From Streptomyces griseofuscus (lineage in GTDB: Bacteria > Actinomycetota > Actinomycetes > Streptomycetales > Streptomycetaceae), in the NCBI RefSeq assembly GCF_014673495.1, contig NZ_CP051006.1:3100001-3164000 (forward strand): a stretch of DNA of 64,000 bases. Direction: 5' to 3'. Below the pieces are notes generated by a model, which had not been told where the DNA came from, made no database searches, and saw only the letters and a program-made list of their open reading frames with translations. Position 1 is the first letter of the stretch, and each line of letters opens with the position of its first letter. The translations under genes were made by a program, and so were the position numbers. Below are positions 62,379 through 64,000 of this stretch, in pieces.

Positions 62379-62487
62379 TCTGAGACGTCCGGGCCTCGCG
62401 GAGTGGGCCGGTGGACGCGACGCCCTGTGCGCTCGTGACTGCCCCTGCCCTCCGCCAGGCCCCGTGCCGAGCGAGGGAGAGCCCCAC

Positions 62488-64000
62488 GTGACCATCGCGC
62501 CAGCCGAACCGGCTTCAGCCCAGGGCCAGGAGAACGACGGTCCCGGTACCGCGCTGCTGCGGACCCTGACCGAGCTGACCGGGGACCTCCCCGACGCCGA
62601 TCCGGGCCGGGTCGCCGCCGCCGCGCTGCGCGGCCGCTCCGCCCACGCCGACGAGACGGAGCTGCGCGAGCTCGCGACCGAGGCCGCGGCCGGACTGATC
62701 TCCGAGGACCCCGCGTACTCCCGGCTCGCCGCCCGGCTGCTGACCATCTCCATCCGCGCCGAGGCCGCCTCGCAGGGCGTGACGTCCTTCACCGAGTCGG
62801 TCGCAGTCGGACACCGCGAGGGGCTCATCGCCGACCGGACGGCCGAGTTCGCCCGGATCCACGCCGCCCGGCTCGACAACCTGATCGACCGCGCCGCCGA
62901 CGACCGCTTCGGCTACTTCGGCCTGCGCACCCTGCACAGCCGCTATCTGCTGCGCCACCCGATCACCCGTCAGGTCATCGAGACGCCCCAGCACTTCATG
63001 CTGCGGGTCGCCGCCGGCCTCGCCGAGGACGATTCGGCCCGCTCCGTGGACGAGGTCGCCGCGCTCTACCGCCTGATGAGCCGGCTCGACTACCTGCCCT
63101 CCTCCCCCACCCTGTTCAACTCCGGCACCCGGCACCCCCAGATGTCGTCCTGCTACCTCCTCGACTCCCCGCTGGACGAGCTGGACTCCATCTACGACCG
63201 CTACCACCAGGTCGCGCGGCTCTCCAAGCACGCCGGCGGCATCGGCCTGTCGTACTCCCGTGTCCGCGCCCGCGGTTCGCTGATCCGGGGCACCAATGGG
63301 CACTCCAACGGCATCGTGCCGTTCCTGAAGACGCTGGACGCCTCGGTGGCCGCGGTGAACCAGGGCGGCCGGCGCAAGGGCGCGGCCGCGGTGTACCTGG
63401 AGACCTGGCACTCCGACCTGGAGGAGTTCCTGGAGCTGCGGGACAACACCGGTGAGGACGCCCGCCGTACCCACAATCTGAACCTCGCGCACTGGGTGCC
63501 GGACGAGTTCATGCGCCGGGTCAACGCCGACGGGCAGTGGTCGCTGTTCTCCCCGGCGGACGTGCCCGAGCTGGTGGACCTGTACGGCGCGGAGTTCGAC
63601 GCCGCCTACCGCGAGGCGGAGCGCAAGGGCCTCGCGAAGAAGACCATGCCGGCCCGTGAGCTGTACGGCCGCATGATGCGCACCCTCGCGCAGACCGGCC
63701 AGGGCTGGATGACGTTCAAGGACGCCGCCAACCGCACCGCCAACCAGACCGCCGAGCCGGGCCAGGTCATCCACTCCTCCAACCTCTGCACGGAGATCCT
63801 GGAGGTCACCAACGACGGCGAGACGGCGGTCTGCAACCTGGGCTCCGTCAACCTCGGTGCCTTCGTGGTCGACGGGGACATCGACTGGGCGCGCCTGGAC
63901 GAGACCGTGCGCACCGCCGTCACCTTCCTCGACCGCGTCGTGGACATCAACTTCTACCCGACCGAGCAGGCGGGCCGTTCCAACGCCAAGTGGCGCCCGG
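62488..64000 (+). CDS. nrdA: Class Ia ribonucleoside-diphosphate reductase alpha subunit (3' truncated by window edge)
   Basis: GTG 62488 follows GCGAGGGAGAG; 504 codons are present and the frame is open at the edge. An N-terminal region of about 130 residues precedes the catalytic domain, which starts near DDRFGYFGLRTLHSRYLL. Landmarks include SPTLFNSGTRHPQMSSCYLL, with the first redox cysteine, GIGLSYSRVRARGSLI, and NLCTEILE, with the radical-transfer cysteine and glutamate of the active site. The enzyme reduces ribonucleotides for DNA synthesis with a separate iron-radical beta subunit, expected downstream. Regulation by NrdR and by B12 is indicated upstream. Confidence 0.96.
   Translation, partial: MTIAPAEPASAQGQENDGPGTALLRTLTELTGDLPDADPGRVAAAALRGRSAHADETELRELATEAAAGLISEDPAYSRLAARLLTISIRAEAASQGVTSFTESVAVGHREGLIADRTAEFARIHAARLDNLIDRAADDRFGYFGLRTLHSRYLLRHPITRQVIETPQHFMLRVAAGLAEDDSARSVDEVAALYRLMSRLDYLPSSPTLFNSGTRHPQMSSCYLLDSPLDELDSIYDRYHQVARLSKHAGGIGLSYSRVRARGSLIRGTNGHSNGIVPFLKTLDASVAAVNQGGRRKGAAAVYLETWHSDLEEFLELRDNTGEDARRTHNLNLAHWVPDEFMRRVNADGQWSLFSPADVPELVDLYGAEFDAAYREAERKGLAKKTMPARELYGRMMRTLAQTGQGWMTFKDAANRTANQTAEPGQVIHSSNLCTEILEVTNDGETAVCNLGSVNLGAFVVDGDIDWARLDETVRTAVTFLDRVVDINFYPTEQAGRSNAKWRP

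Overview
The window is chromosomal DNA of a Streptomyces species, or a very close relative. It has very high GC, many GTG starts, few intergenic bases, and a marker gene set that points to this genus: a conservon (cvnABCD), sodN/sodX, sigH with its anti-sigma partner, wblE, nagB-dasR, a 2-oxoglutarate decarboxylase/dehydrogenase fusion (Kgd), and a B12-riboswitch-controlled class Ia ribonucleotide reductase gene. From memory, the order resembles the S. coelicolor core region around SCO5226-SCO5304, read in descending order. No tRNA, rRNA or CRISPR array is visible. One complete insertion sequence is present.

Layout. 1-5 kb: end of a sensor kinase, then a SEDS glycosyltransferase (FtsW/RodA type) coupled to a class B PBP. 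5-11.8 kb: a divergent pair of paralogous di-iron proteins, a secreted two-repeat protein, an IS630 element sitting exactly in the stop codon of a HutD-family gene, a TetR regulator and an NlpC/P60 hydrolase. 11.9-18.8 kb: a conservon ending in a StyA-like flavoprotein monooxygenase, and a PP2C-like protein. 18.8-24.7 kb: MarR regulator, GH25 muramidase, Lon with a HAIR operator, a rhomboid-like protein and a spermidine-synthase-like protein. 24.8-31 kb: OmpR-type two-component system and Kgd. 31-39 kb: DUF4097/PadR pair with a palindromic operator, quinone-oxidoreductase-like protein, malic enzyme and a glutamate-type ABC importer. 39-45.4 kb: methyltransferase, CGNR protein, nickel SOD and its maturation protease, a decayed FUSC gene, two MarR regulators, a Pit phosphate transporter and an AraC regulator. 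45.4-52.1 kb: small metabolic genes, then a polyprenyl synthase next to an EshB-type protein (cyclic-nucleotide-binding domain plus encapsulin-like shell domain), a PLP enzyme, a Na+/H+ antiporter and a UBP zinc finger. 52.1-58 kb: prsH-sigH, a lipid kinase, wblE and a PdtaS-like kinase. 58-64 kb: nagB and dasR with DasR operators, a DUF3311/SSS symporter pair, and nrdA behind paired NrdR boxes and a cobalamin riboswitch.

The most interesting unit is the EshB/polyprenyl synthase pair at 46.4-49.0 kb. It looks like a Family 2B encapsulin shell gene with an isoprenoid enzyme as candidate cargo. Other points are the IS insertion that preserves the host stop codon, the nagB-dasR junction without dasABC between them, the gapless di-iron paralogue pair in which only one member has the AurF-type extra histidine, and the conservon paired with a flavin monooxygenase. 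All functions are inferred from sequence motifs and family knowledge; no searches were run.
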